34,150 nucleotides of DNA from Pseudomonas veronii (GTDB lineage Bacteria; Pseudomonadota; Gammaproteobacteria; Pseudomonadales; Pseudomonadaceae). This document shows, piece by piece, positions 23,321 to 32,407 of the stretch. Both the position numbers and the translations under genes were made by a program. Every line of letters begins with the position of its first letter. Positions within the stretch are counted from its first letter, which is position 1. The DNA lies in contig NZ_JYLL01000049.1 in NCBI RefSeq assembly GCF_001439695.1, forward strand, positions 1-34,150. The letters are read 5' to 3'. The notes beneath the pieces were generated by a model. The model was not told the DNA's origin. It saw nothing but the letters and a program-made list of their open reading frames with translations, and did no database searches.

Positions 23321-23726
23321 TCATGGCTTAAAACTAGGTGCATACCTGGCCATCGCCCTACTCGCCTCGGCCTGTTCCACCAACAAAGACGAATTGCTCC
23401 CCCATGGGGACCGCACAATGATGGACGTTTGGGATCAAGGCTCCAGCGGCTCAAGCAGCTCGAGCAGCCGCCAATTGCTCGATGCACGCCAAGATCTTCG
23501 TCGGCCTCTGGAGACGAGGGAAACAGACAACACCATGTTCACACGTACCGCACAAAACGAGATCTACAGCCAATTTAAACGCCTACCCAATCCCGACCTG
23601 GTGATGTACGTCTTTCCTCATTTAGCGGGTTCAGACCCGGCACCGATCCCAGGCTACACCACGGTGTTTCCGCTGTATCAGCGGGTGCAATACGCCATGC
23701 CTGGCGAACGCACGGAGGCATATTGA
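23298..23726 (+). CDS. TIGR03751-family conjugative transfer lipoprotein, VirB7/TraV-like
   Basis: A 142-residue lipoprotein. The signal peptide ends in the lipobox LLASAC (Cys about residue 26). A Ser-rich linker follows and then the family block RTAQNEIYSQFKRLPNPDLVMYVFPHL. It would be lipidated and placed in the outer membrane, where it would stabilise the core complex. I prefer the ATG at 23298, with AGGAG 7 nt upstream; an upstream start at 23262 gives no lipoprotein signal. The next gene starts at the stop codon (TGATG). Confidence 0.9.
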   Translation: MFRLRLTNHGLKLGAYLAIALLASACSTNKDELLPHGDRTMMDVWDQGSSGSSSSSSRQLLDARQDLRRPLETRETDNTMFTRTAQNEIYSQFKRLPNPDLVMYVFPHLAGSDPAPIPGYTTVFPLYQRVQYAMPGERTEAY

Positions 23727-26689
23727 TGGGTTTTTTTGAACGATTCAAAACGCGACGGGCGACAGAGCGTGTGGAACCTGGCGTAACACCAGGTTCGCCG
23801 TTATCTGACGATGTGCAGGGACCAGCAACCGAGACGTTTGAGGCTGCTACAGAGCGTTACTACGAACGCCTTGCTGCCATGGGTATTCCCTCGCCGAGCG
23901 ATTGGCGTAACCCAAAGAAAAAGCCAGCCACAACCGCTGATGCTGACCGTCTATACCACGTCAACCCCTCCTTCGTAGACCTACTGCCGTGGGTAGATTA
24001 CCTGCCTGCAGAAAAAGCCATGCTATTGGAAGACGGCGTGTCTCGTGCTGCCTTTTTTGAGCTGACACCGATTGGTACTGAAGGTCGGGATCCCGAATGG
24101 TTACGCAAGGCCCGCGACGCCCTGGAAAACGCCCTCCAGGACTCCTTCGACGAGCTTGAAACCTCACCCTGGGTGGTTCAGCTCTATGCCCAGGACGAAA
24201 CCAGCTGGGACGATTACCTTCAGCAACTGCATGACTACGTTCAACCACGCGCACAAGGCAGTGCATTCACCGAGCTTTATTTGAAGCTGATGAAGCAACA
24301 CCTGGAATCCATCTCCAAACCAGGCGGGCTGTTTGAAGACACCAAGGTCAGCCAACTGCCCTGGAGGGGCCAACAGCGCCGCGTCCGTGTTGTTGTCTAC
24401 CGCCGTACCCAAGGCGCGCAAGCGGATGTGCGAGGCCAGGCACCAGGTCCTTACCTGAAAATCATCTGCGATCGCTTGGTGGGCGGCTTGGCGAACGCCG
24501 GCATTAAAACCCATCGCATGGATGGCCACGCCATTCGCCATTGGCTGATTCATTGGTTCAATCCACGTCCCGATCATCTTGGCCCTGCCGATGCAGATAT
24601 TCGCCGCTTCTACGAATTGGTGTGCAAGCAAGCACCTGGTGCTGCAGAGGGCGAGCTGCCGCTCGCCAGCGGCACTGACTTCTCGCAAAACCTGTTTTAT
24701 CGCGAACCACTGTCAGATATAGAGAAAGGTCTGTGGTATTTCGACGGCCTTCCCCATCAGGTGGTGATGCTTGACCGCTTGAGGGATGCTCCCAAGACCG
24801 GGCACTTAACCGGTGAAACCCGAAAGGGCGGTGATGCGCTCAACGCACTGTTCGACAAAATGCCAGAGGACACCATTCTCTGTATCACTCTCGTGATCAC
24901 CCCGCAGGACATTCTCGAAGGGCATCTGGAACAGCTTTCACGCAAGGCAGTTGGAGACACTCAGGCCTCGATCCTGACACGCGAAGACGTCGCCACCGCC
25001 CGTCAGTTGCTCGGGCGCAAGCACAAGCTGTACAGAGGTAGCGTAGCGTTTTACCTGCGGGGTAAAGATGATGCCCAGCTGCACGAACGCAGTTTGCAAC
25101 TCAGCAGCGCATTGCTGGGTGCGGGCATGGAGCCGGTGGAACCTCGGGATGAAGTGGCACCGCTGAACTCCTACCTTAGATGGCTACCCGGCAACTTCGA
25201 CCCCAATGCGCGCAAAGCACTGGAGTGGTACGCACAACTGATGTTCGCCCAACACATTGCGAACCTGGCCCCCGTCTGGGGTAGGTCGACCGGAACCGGG
25301 CACCCGGGTATTACCCTGTTTAACCGTGGGGGAGCGCCGATAACCTTCGACCCGCTGAACAAGCTGGACCGGCAGATGAACGCGCATTTGTTCATTTTCG
25401 GGCCTACGGGTTCAGGTAAATCGGCCAGCGCGACAAACATCCTTAGCCAAATCATCGCCATCTATCGGCCACGTCTATTCATTGTGGAGGCTGGCAACAG
25501 CTTCGGCTTACTCGGTGATTTCGCCAAAAAGTTGGGTTTGACGGTAAACCGGGTTCGACTTGCACCTGGATCGGGTGTCAGCCTCGCGCCATTCGCTGAT
25601 GCCGTGAAGCTCATCGAACCCAGCCAAAACGTGAAGATTATCCAAGCTGATGATCTTGAGGCGTCGGACGAACATCTGACTAGCCAGACCGAGGATGAAC
25701 AACGCGACATCCTGGGCGAGATGGAAATTGCGGCCAGGCTGATGATCACCGGTGGTGAAGAAAAAGAGGATGCCCGTCTTACTCGTGCCGACCGTAGCGC
25801 CATCCGCCAATGCATACTGAATGCAGCGAAAAAATGCGTGACGGAGCAACGTATCGTTCTGCCGGAAGATATCCGTGAAGCGCTGCGAGAAATGGGACTC
25901 GAGCCCGGTATTCCAGACGCCCGAAGCTCACGATTCTTGGAGATGGCGGAAGCCTTGTCCATGTTCTGTATGGGCACCGAAGGCGACATGTTCAACCGTC
26001 CTGGCACCCCATGGCCAGAAGCGGACATTACCATTGTCGACCTTGCCACCTATGCGCGAGAAGGCTATAGCGCACAGATGGCCATCGCTTATATTTCCCT
26101 GCTCAACACGGTCAACAACATTGCCGAGCGTGACCAGTTTAAAGGCCGTCCGCTGATCTGCTTCACCGACGAAGGCCACATCCAGTTGAAGGTCCCACTC
26201 CTATCCCCCTACTCCGTCAAGATTACCAAAATGTGGCGAAAGCTCGGCGCCTGGTTCTGGATGGCCACCCAGAACGTTGACGACGTGCCGCCAGAGGCCT
26301 CAGCCCTGCTCAACATGATCGAGTGGTGGATGTGCTTAAACATGCCGCCTGATGAGGTGGAGAAGATCGCGCGGTTTCGTGAACTGACTCCTGCACAGAA
26401 GTCGATGATGCTGTCAGCGCGTAAAGAAAGCGGCAAATTCACCGAGGGCGTCGTGTTGTCCAAAAGCATGGAAATGTTATTCCGGGCGGTACCACCGAGT
26501 TTGTATCTGGCCCTGGCCATGACCGAGCCGGAAGAGAAAAAGCAACGCTTCGACATCATGCAAGCCAAAGGCTGCAGCGAGCTGGATGCGGCCATTGAAG
26601 TTGCTGCAACGCTTGACCGCTATCGCGGTATCGAACCTCACATCATTACTTTCCCCGAGCAAGTCACGGCCTTGGAGCGCCAAGCATGA
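23726..26689 (+). CDS. traC: conjugative transfer ATPase TraC/VirB4 (PFL_4706 family)
   Basis: A 987-residue ATPase that powers pilus assembly and substrate passage. The N-terminal half is the VirB4 TraC-like domain. Walker A GPTGSGKS is at residues 559-566. Walker B is FTDEGH, with D815 and E816. Late conserved parts include MATQNVDDVPPEASALLN. Full length with an intact frame. I use the ATG at 23726 (TGATG junction with the lipoprotein gene) rather than an upstream TTG. Ends in an ATGA overlap with the next gene. Confidence 0.95.
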   Translation: MGFFERFKTRRATERVEPGVTPGSPLSDDVQGPATETFEAATERYYERLAAMGIPSPSDWRNPKKKPATTADADRLYHVNPSFVDLLPWVDYLPAEKAMLLEDGVSRAAFFELTPIGTEGRDPEWLRKARDALENALQDSFDELETSPWVVQLYAQDETSWDDYLQQLHDYVQPRAQGSAFTELYLKLMKQHLESISKPGGLFEDTKVSQLPWRGQQRRVRVVVYRRTQGAQADVRGQAPGPYLKIICDRLVGGLANAGIKTHRMDGHAIRHWLIHWFNPRPDHLGPADADIRRFYELVCKQAPGAAEGELPLASGTDFSQNLFYREPLSDIEKGLWYFDGLPHQVVMLDRLRDAPKTGHLTGETRKGGDALNALFDKMPEDTILCITLVITPQDILEGHLEQLSRKAVGDTQASILTREDVATARQLLGRKHKLYRGSVAFYLRGKDDAQLHERSLQLSSALLGAGMEPVEPRDEVAPLNSYLRWLPGNFDPNARKALEWYAQLMFAQHIANLAPVWGRSTGTGHPGITLFNRGGAPITFDPLNKLDRQMNAHLFIFGPTGSGKSASATNILSQIIAIYRPRLFIVEAGNSFGLLGDFAKKLGLTVNRVRLAPGSGVSLAPFADAVKLIEPSQNVKIIQADDLEASDEHLTSQTEDEQRDILGEMEIAARLMITGGEEKEDARLTRADRSAIRQCILNAAKKCVTEQRIVLPEDIREALREMGLEPGIPDARSSRFLEMAEALSMFCMGTEGDMFNRPGTPWPEADITIVDLATYAREGYSAQMAIAYISLLNTVNNIAERDQFKGRPLICFTDEGHIQLKVPLLSPYSVKITKMWRKLGAWFWMATQNVDDVPPEASALLNMIEWWMCLNMPPDEVEKIARFRELTPAQKSMMLSARKESGKFTEGVVLSKSMEMLFRAVPPSLYLALAMTEPEEKKQRFDIMQAKGCSELDAAIEVAATLDRYRGIEPHIITFPEQVTALERQA

Positions 26690-26982
26690 GAGCATTGAAT
26701 TCCCTGACCCAGAACCTTATAGAAAGTCTGACCCAGCTGCTTGAACAACCGGGTGAAGACGCCCTTCAAACCCTTGAGGTGTGTGCCCCCGTTTTGATAG
26801 AGCAACTGCAACAGGTTTTGGTTCGTGCGGTGGATCGTCGTGACATCGAGTCCCAACTTCACGCGGTGTTAGCCAATTGGCTGCTACAGCACCCACAACC
26901 CGAGAATGCTGAGAACGCTCTTCTTGAGGCCCTTCGTAAACAAGCGCTGCTTTCATCGAAGCCAGCAGAGGCTCGGGCATGA
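26686..26982 (+). CDS. 98-residue helical protein of unknown function
   Basis: A small, probably all-helical soluble protein, rich in Leu, Gln and Glu (NLIESLTQLLEQPGEDALQT onward). It has no signal peptide or membrane segment. ATGA overlaps at both ends link it to traC and to the thiol oxidoreductase gene, so it is translated as part of the transfer operon. I do not recognise the family; small genes at this place are common in related elements. It may be a cytoplasmic partner of the ATPase, which is only a guess. Confidence 0.75.
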   Translation: MRALNSLTQNLIESLTQLLEQPGEDALQTLEVCAPVLIEQLQQVLVRAVDRRDIESQLHAVLANWLLQHPQPENAENALLEALRKQALLSSKPAEARA

Positions 26983-27662
26983 TAGGCCTTCGCAAATATT
27001 GGTTGATGCTGGGGTGCGTTTTGGCAGGCACATCGATGGCCTGCTTAGCCCTCACTCGAAGTGAGATACCATCCCCGCACAACACAGGCCCGTGGTTGTT
27101 TGGTCCTTCCAAAGCACGCTGGACTGTGACTGAGTTCGCGGATCTGGAGTGCCCCTACTGCAAGACGTACACACCTGCGTTGAAAACCTGGATACAGCAG
27201 CAGAAGGATGTAAACCTGCAGTGGCATCATCTGCCACTGGATGTGCACGGTCCGACCGCATTACACGAAGCCAAGCTCGCTGAATGTGCGGGGGCGCTTG
27301 GTGGCGCACCTGCCTTCTGGCAAGCCATTGACCAGATTTTTGACCGGACCCGTAGCAACGGTGAGGGTTTCAATGGGCATCTGAACGTCGTTGATGTTAC
27401 TTACCAGGACTTATTGTCCTGTGCAGCTACCGACAAAGTGATCGCCCGGCATGTTGGCCAACAGGTCGAGGAGGCCCTCAAAGCGGGCATTACGGCAACT
27501 CCTACTGTGATAATTAAAGACAACACGACTGGCAGCTCCGTAAAGCTTGAGGGACCAGCTGACGGGGTATTGTTATTATCAGCTCGTGATTGGCTGGCTC
27601 AAAAAAAGAGCTGCGACGCTCTGCAAAAGTCGAACGTTAAATCACTTAGCCATTGTCATTAA
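26979..27662 (+). CDS. DsbA/DsbC-like periplasmic thiol oxidoreductase
   Basis: A 227-residue thioredoxin-fold protein. It has an N-terminal signal anchor or peptide (about 7-25), the redox motif CPYC (C58-C61) in FADLECPYCKTYTPAL, an inserted helical domain, and the cis-Pro loop in GITATPTVII. It would form or repair disulfides in the mating channel proteins. Its position right after traC and the 98-residue gene agrees with PFGI-type elements. The C-terminal tail is Cys/His-rich (ends SHCH). It is the last transfer gene in the window; the minus-strand copper operon begins just after it. Confidence 0.88.
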   Translation: MIGLRKYWLMLGCVLAGTSMACLALTRSEIPSPHNTGPWLFGPSKARWTVTEFADLECPYCKTYTPALKTWIQQQKDVNLQWHHLPLDVHGPTALHEAKLAECAGALGGAPAFWQAIDQIFDRTRSNGEGFNGHLNVVDVTYQDLLSCAATDKVIARHVGQQVEEALKAGITATPTVIIKDNTTGSSVKLEGPADGVLLLSARDWLAQKKSCDALQKSNVKSLSHCH

Positions 27663-27771
27663 ATGAGCTTGCATTCCATTCATACATTTTCATGCCCGGC
27701 ATGTCCTACGCGTGGGCCGAAAGAGACAGCGCAAATACGGTGTTTGCAACTGCAATCAGGGTCAGTTTCAT
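27646..27771 (-). pseudogene. cusF-like periplasmic copper chaperone, broken remnant
   Basis: The minus strand just after cusA reads a clear signal peptide, MKLTLIAVANTVFALSLSAHA, then an in-frame TAG (27708-27706), then DMPGMKM. These are the expected start of a CusF-type copper chaperone, with the stop standing where a Gln codon (CAG) would fit. The ATG overlaps the cusA stop (ATGA at 27771-27768), so it was the next gene of the operon. After DMPGMKM (about 27685) the similarity ends and the frame runs into the last codons of the thiol oxidoreductase gene on the other strand. Over half of a CusF domain is therefore missing. Confidence 0.75.
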
Positions 27772-30700
27772 ACGACTTTTTCTTGAGGATTGATGGGCTC
27801 AACTGAGAGGTGCCGGCGACGCATCAGTCGATAGGCTGCCGGAATGACAAACAGCGACAGCAAGGGCGCGGTAATCATGCCTCCAACCATGGGTGCCGCA
27901 ATTCGGCTCATCACCTCGCTGCCGGTCCCGCTGCCCAGCAAAATGGGTAACAAGCCAGCAATGATGACAGCCACAGTCATGGCTTTGGGCCGAACGCGCT
28001 GGACAGCGCCTTCACGAATCGCGGCCATCAGCCCGTGCTCGGTCCTATCGCCGAGGTCTTCACGCTCAGCCCAGGCGTTCTTCAGATAAAGCAGCATAAT
28101 TACGCCAAATTCGGCAGAAACACCGGCCAAAGCGATAAAGCCGACACCAGTGGCGACCGACAGGTTGAATCCCAATAGATAGAGAAACCATACCCCACCA
28201 GTCAGTGCGAATGGCAGAGTGGCCATGATCAGCAAGGCCTCATCGAAGCGAGCAAAGGTTAAATAAAGCAGCACGAAGATGATCAACAGCGTGGCAGGCA
28301 CCACCAGCTTGAGTCGTGCGTTGGCCCTTTCGAGAAATTCGAACTGTCCTGCGTAGCTCAGGCTCATACCAGGCTGCAACTTAACCTGCTCGCTGACGAC
28401 CCGTCGTAGATCGGCGACTACCGAAGCAATATCCCGTCCCCGCACGTCGATATACACCCAGCCTGAAGGTCGGGCGTTCTCACTCTTAAGCATCGGCGGA
28501 CCATCGCTGACCTTGATCTTCGCAACGGTGCCAAGAGTGATCTGGCTGCCTAGAGGGGTATAGATAGGTAACTGCTCCAGAGCGCCGAGTGAATCCCGCC
28601 ACTCACGAGGGTAACGTACGTTAATTGGGAAACGAGCCAACCCTTCAATCGTCTCCCCGACGTTTTCACCGCCGATTGCGCCGGCCACGATCGATTGCAC
28701 ATCGGCAATATTTAACCCATAGCGGGCCGCAGCTTTACGATCGATATCCACATCAATATAGCGGCCACCGGTCAGTCGTTCGGCCAACGCTGAACTCACA
28801 CCTGAGACATCCTTGGCAACACGTTCGATGGCTTGGGTGACGGCATCGATCTCCGTCAGGTTGGTACCGGCAACCTTCACACCAATAGGGCTTTTTATGC
28901 CAGTGGCCAGCATGTCGATGCGGTTACGAATCGGCGGTATCCAGATGTTGGTCAATCCTGGGACACGCACCGCTTGGTCTAGCTCCTCAACGAGCTTTTC
29001 CTGGGTCATGCCTGGGCGCCACTGTTCGTGTGGTTTGAATTGGATGGTGGTTTCGAACATTTCCAAAGGTGCTGGGTCAGTCGCGGTTTCAGCGCGGCCG
29101 GCTTTGCCGAAAACGTGTTCGACCTCTGGAACTGTCTTTATCAGACGGTCAGTCTGTTGAAGCAGTTGCGCGGCCTTCTGCGCCGATAATCCAGGCAGAG
29201 CTGATGGCATATAGAGCAGGTCCCCTTCGTCCAGCGGGGGAAGAAACTCACCACCCAGACGAGAGATCGGCCACAACGCGCTGACAAAGACTAGCAACGC
29301 AACCAGCAGCGTTATTTTAGGTCGATGTAATACGGCGTCCAGAGCGGGTTCGTAGATCCGGATCAACCAGCGATTTAGCGGATTCTGCTGCTCATTGGGA
29401 ATTCGTCCACGAATCCAATACCCCATCAACACCGGTACGAGAGTTACCGACAGTCCAGCCGCTGCGGCCATAGCGTAGGTTTTGGTGAACGCCAATGGAC
29501 CGAATAGACGTCCTTCCTGAGCCTCCAGCGTGAACACCGGAATGAACGACAGGGTGATGATCAGCAGACAGAAGAACAATGCAGGTCCTACCTCGGCAGC
29601 CGCTTCAGTCATCACGTGCCAATGACGTTCACCTTTCAGTTCCTCCCCAGGATTGGCCACGTGCCAAGCCTCGACCTTCTTGTGGGCATTTTCAATCATC
29701 ACCACGGCAGCGTCGACCATAGCGCCGATGGCGATGGCAATCCCGCCAAGGGACATGATGTTGGCGTTGATACCCTGATAGCGCATCACGATGAAGGCGA
29801 TCAGCACCCCAACCGGCAGGGAAATGATTGCCACCAGAGATGAACGCAGGTGCCAGAGAAAGATTCCGCAGACCAACGCGACGACGATGAACTCTTCGAT
29901 CAGCTTGTGGCTGAGGTTTTCCACGGCACGATCAATCAACTTGCTGCGGTCGTAGGTGGTGACGATTTCAACCCCCGCCGGCAGACTGCTTTTCAGCTCG
30001 TCGAGTTTGGTTTTGACCGCCGCAATGGTTTCACGAGCATTCTTCCCGCTGCGCAGAATCACCACGCCGCCGACGGTCTCACCTTCACCGTCGAGTTCGG
30101 TAATGCCTCGACGCATCTCAGGCCCTAACTGAATCGTGGCAACATCGCCCAACGTGACCGGCACACTGCCCGCGCCCAGTTTGAGCGGGATGGCGCGAAA
30201 GTCATTGAGCGTCTTTAGGTAGCCGGAAGCTCGTACGATGAACTCTGTCTCCGCCATTTCCAGCACGGCTCCACCGGTTTCCTGATTGGCTTTGCCGATC
30301 GCCTCGGTCACCTCAGACTGCGTGATACCCAAGTTCGCCAACTTTAGCGGATCGAGCTGGACCTGATACTGTTTGACCATGCCACCTACGGTGGCAACTT
30401 CCGCAACGTTCGGCAGCGTCTTGAGCTCGAATTTGAGAAACCAGTCCTGTAGGGCTCGCAGTTGCGCCAGATCGTGCCCACCGCTGCGATCAACCAACGC
30501 GTACTGGAAAATCCAGCCAACGCCAGTGGCATCAGGTCCTAAGGCTGGCTTAGCACTGGCTGGTAGGCGGCTTTGTATCTGGCTCAGGTATTCCAACACC
30601 CGCGAGCGGGCCCAGTACAAGTCAGTTCCGTCTTCGAACAGCACATAAACGAAGCTGTCGCCAAAGAAGGAGTAACCGCGCACAGTCTTGGCCCCAGGTA

Positions 30701-30926
30701 CCGAGAGCATGGTGGTTGCCAGTGGATAGGTCACCTGGTTTTCGACGATCTGTGGGGCTTGGCCTGGGTAAGGTGTACGGATAATTACCTGAACATCCGA
30801 CAGGTCTGGCAATGCATCGATGGGCGTACTTTGAACCGCCCAGATCCCCCATGCCGTGACGAACAGCGTCGCCAGCAACACAAGAAAGCGGTTGGCCACC
30901 GACCAGCGAATAAGGGCCGCAATCAT
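27768..30926 (-). CDS. cusA: copper/silver RND efflux pump CusA
   Basis: A 1052-residue inner-membrane transporter that drives Cu(I)/Ag(I) out of the cell with CusB and CusC, powered by the proton gradient. The three methionines that form the metal relay in E. coli CusA are present with the same numbering: M573 (LYMPS), M623 (LEMFETT) and M672 (RIDML). D405 and E412 in the membrane motif GAMVDAAVVMIEN match the CusA proton path. These features set it apart from the Czc group. The length is normal and the frame intact. It overlaps cusB by 4 bp (ATGA). Confidence 0.95.
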   Translation of the reverse strand: MIAALIRWSVANRFLVLLATLFVTAWGIWAVQSTPIDALPDLSDVQVIIRTPYPGQAPQIVENQVTYPLATTMLSVPGAKTVRGYSFFGDSFVYVLFEDGTDLYWARSRVLEYLSQIQSRLPASAKPALGPDATGVGWIFQYALVDRSGGHDLAQLRALQDWFLKFELKTLPNVAEVATVGGMVKQYQVQLDPLKLANLGITQSEVTEAIGKANQETGGAVLEMAETEFIVRASGYLKTLNDFRAIPLKLGAGSVPVTLGDVATIQLGPEMRRGITELDGEGETVGGVVILRSGKNARETIAAVKTKLDELKSSLPAGVEIVTTYDRSKLIDRAVENLSHKLIEEFIVVALVCGIFLWHLRSSLVAIISLPVGVLIAFIVMRYQGINANIMSLGGIAIAIGAMVDAAVVMIENAHKKVEAWHVANPGEELKGERHWHVMTEAAAEVGPALFFCLLIITLSFIPVFTLEAQEGRLFGPLAFTKTYAMAAAAGLSVTLVPVLMGYWIRGRIPNEQQNPLNRWLIRIYEPALDAVLHRPKITLLVALLVFVSALWPISRLGGEFLPPLDEGDLLYMPSALPGLSAQKAAQLLQQTDRLIKTVPEVEHVFGKAGRAETATDPAPLEMFETTIQFKPHEQWRPGMTQEKLVEELDQAVRVPGLTNIWIPPIRNRIDMLATGIKSPIGVKVAGTNLTEIDAVTQAIERVAKDVSGVSSALAERLTGGRYIDVDIDRKAAARYGLNIADVQSIVAGAIGGENVGETIEGLARFPINVRYPREWRDSLGALEQLPIYTPLGSQITLGTVAKIKVSDGPPMLKSENARPSGWVYIDVRGRDIASVVADLRRVVSEQVKLQPGMSLSYAGQFEFLERANARLKLVVPATLLIIFVLLYLTFARFDEALLIMATLPFALTGGVWFLYLLGFNLSVATGVGFIALAGVSAEFGVIMLLYLKNAWAEREDLGDRTEHGLMAAIREGAVQRVRPKAMTVAVIIAGLLPILLGSGTGSEVMSRIAAPMVGGMITAPLLSLFVIPAAYRLMRRRHLSVEPINPQEKVV

Positions 30927-32407
30927 GGCTGGCCCCCAGAGCGTTCCAGACGTTCAACACGCAGACCATCGTCCGTCTGGCTAACAGCGATCCGAACCTT
31001 GTCGCCCGTTTTTAGGCCCTTCATCAGAGCAGGAGTGGCGAGAGGGAAAGTCATCGTCATGCCTGGCATACCCAATGTCTTGAAGGGACCGTGGGCGAGC
31101 GTGACTTCTTTGTCGTTGATCTCAACGATCTGACCATCGGCCTCATGCAAAGCGCCAACGGGCATAGTAGATGGCGAAACGTCCAATGAGCTTGCGACAA
31201 CGCCCTTGAGACTGGCCTCCGAGTCGAGCAGGAACTGGCCAGAGGTCACCACTTTCTGCCCCTCTTCCAAGCCTTTCAATATCGCCGTCTTGCCATCGTT
31301 ATCCTGGCCTAGCTGCACCTCCACCGGGCGATATCGACCAGCGTCTTCAGAGAGCATGACCAACGCACGTCGACCGGTACGAATGACGGCCTCGCTCGGC
31401 ACCCACAGAACACTTTGCTCCGTTGAACGATTGAGGCTTACCTGTGCGGTCAAACCTGGTCTGAGTCGGCCATCTGGATTGGGTAACTCAACTCGAACGC
31501 GAAGTGTGCGACTGTCCGAACTGGTTTCCGGAAGAATCGCACTGACGACGCCCTTGAGCACAACTCCAGGGAATGCGGATAAACGCGCTTCAGCTGCTTG
31601 CCCTACTACGATTGACCCAGCTTCCGCCTCTGGTACAGCCACGGCCAGCCAGACACTGCTCAAACCATTAACACGAGCCAACGTCTCGCCTGCGGCCACC
31701 GTCATACCTTCACGCACACTCAGCTCTTGAAGCACACCACCAATAGGGCTGGTCAGCGTCAGGTTCGATTGAACTTTGCCAGTGCGCTCAACTTGAGCAA
31801 TTAACGTAAGTGGCATTCCGGTTAGCCGCAGTCGCTGCCGGGCCGCTGTCAGCAAGCCAGCATCGCCACTACGCTTGAGGGCGAGAAATTCCTCCTGAGC
31901 AGCTGCCCACTCCGGCACCAAGATATCTGCCAAGGCGGCATTCGCTTTCAGCACATCACCAGGTGCGTGGGCATACACACGCTCGACAAAACCCGCTGTA
32001 CGGGCCTGAATGACTGCAACGTCCCGTTCGTTGAAGGCCAGCACACCTACCACGTTCAGTGTCGAGGCAAATACGCCTCGACTGACACTAGCCAGTCGCA
32101 CACCAAGGTTCTGAGTCAGGCTTGGATCAATTCGAATGGCAGCGCTGTCCCCCTTGGTATCTGCGTATTGAGGGATCATCTGCATGTCCATGAAGGGTGA
32201 CTTACCCGGTTTATCGAATTTCTGTTGTGGGTACATGGGATCATACCAATACAGAACTTTTCGATCGGCAGAGGCTTTGGGTTCATGATCCGGTACGACA
32301 CCAGCTACTCCGCTCATTCGCGGTTGGGCTAACCAGTAACCCCCGGCAACACCCAAGGCAATCGAGATGCCGATGATTAAAGTCCCTTTCCATAATTTAA
32401 AAATCAT
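30923..32407 (-). CDS. cusB: CusB-type periplasmic adaptor with C-terminal CusF-like domain
   Basis: A 494-residue membrane-fusion protein that links CusA with CusC and receives metal. One N-terminal membrane segment (about 8-26) is followed by the heavy-metal-binding YWYDPMYP block with Met at 58, 73, 75 and 77. Then come barrel-sandwich/lipoyl halves (about 130-165 and 220-245) and a beta barrel. The last 75 residues (about 420-494) form a CusF-like domain with H439 and Met at 447, 450 and 452. In E. coli CusF a Trp stands where M447 lies. Such a fusion is known in some CusB homologues. It overlaps cusC and cusA by 4 bp each. Confidence 0.93.
   Translation of the reverse strand: MIFKLWKGTLIIGISIALGVAGGYWLAQPRMSGVAGVVPDHEPKASADRKVLYWYDPMYPQQKFDKPGKSPFMDMQMIPQYADTKGDSAAIRIDPSLTQNLGVRLASVSRGVFASTLNVVGVLAFNERDVAVIQARTAGFVERVYAHAPGDVLKANAALADILVPEWAAAQEEFLALKRSGDAGLLTAARQRLRLTGMPLTLIAQVERTGKVQSNLTLTSPIGGVLQELSVREGMTVAAGETLARVNGLSSVWLAVAVPEAEAGSIVVGQAAEARLSAFPGVVLKGVVSAILPETSSDSRTLRVRVELPNPDGRLRPGLTAQVSLNRSTEQSVLWVPSEAVIRTGRRALVMLSEDAGRYRPVEVQLGQDNDGKTAILKGLEEGQKVVTSGQFLLDSEASLKGVVASSLDVSPSTMPVGALHEADGQIVEINDKEVTLAHGPFKTLGMPGMTMTFPLATPALMKGLKTGDKVRIAVSQTDDGLRVERLERSGGQP

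Noticed and set aside
24164..24688. A 174-codon open frame on the minus strand
   Set aside because: It is antisense to traC with no start signals; a shadow frame.
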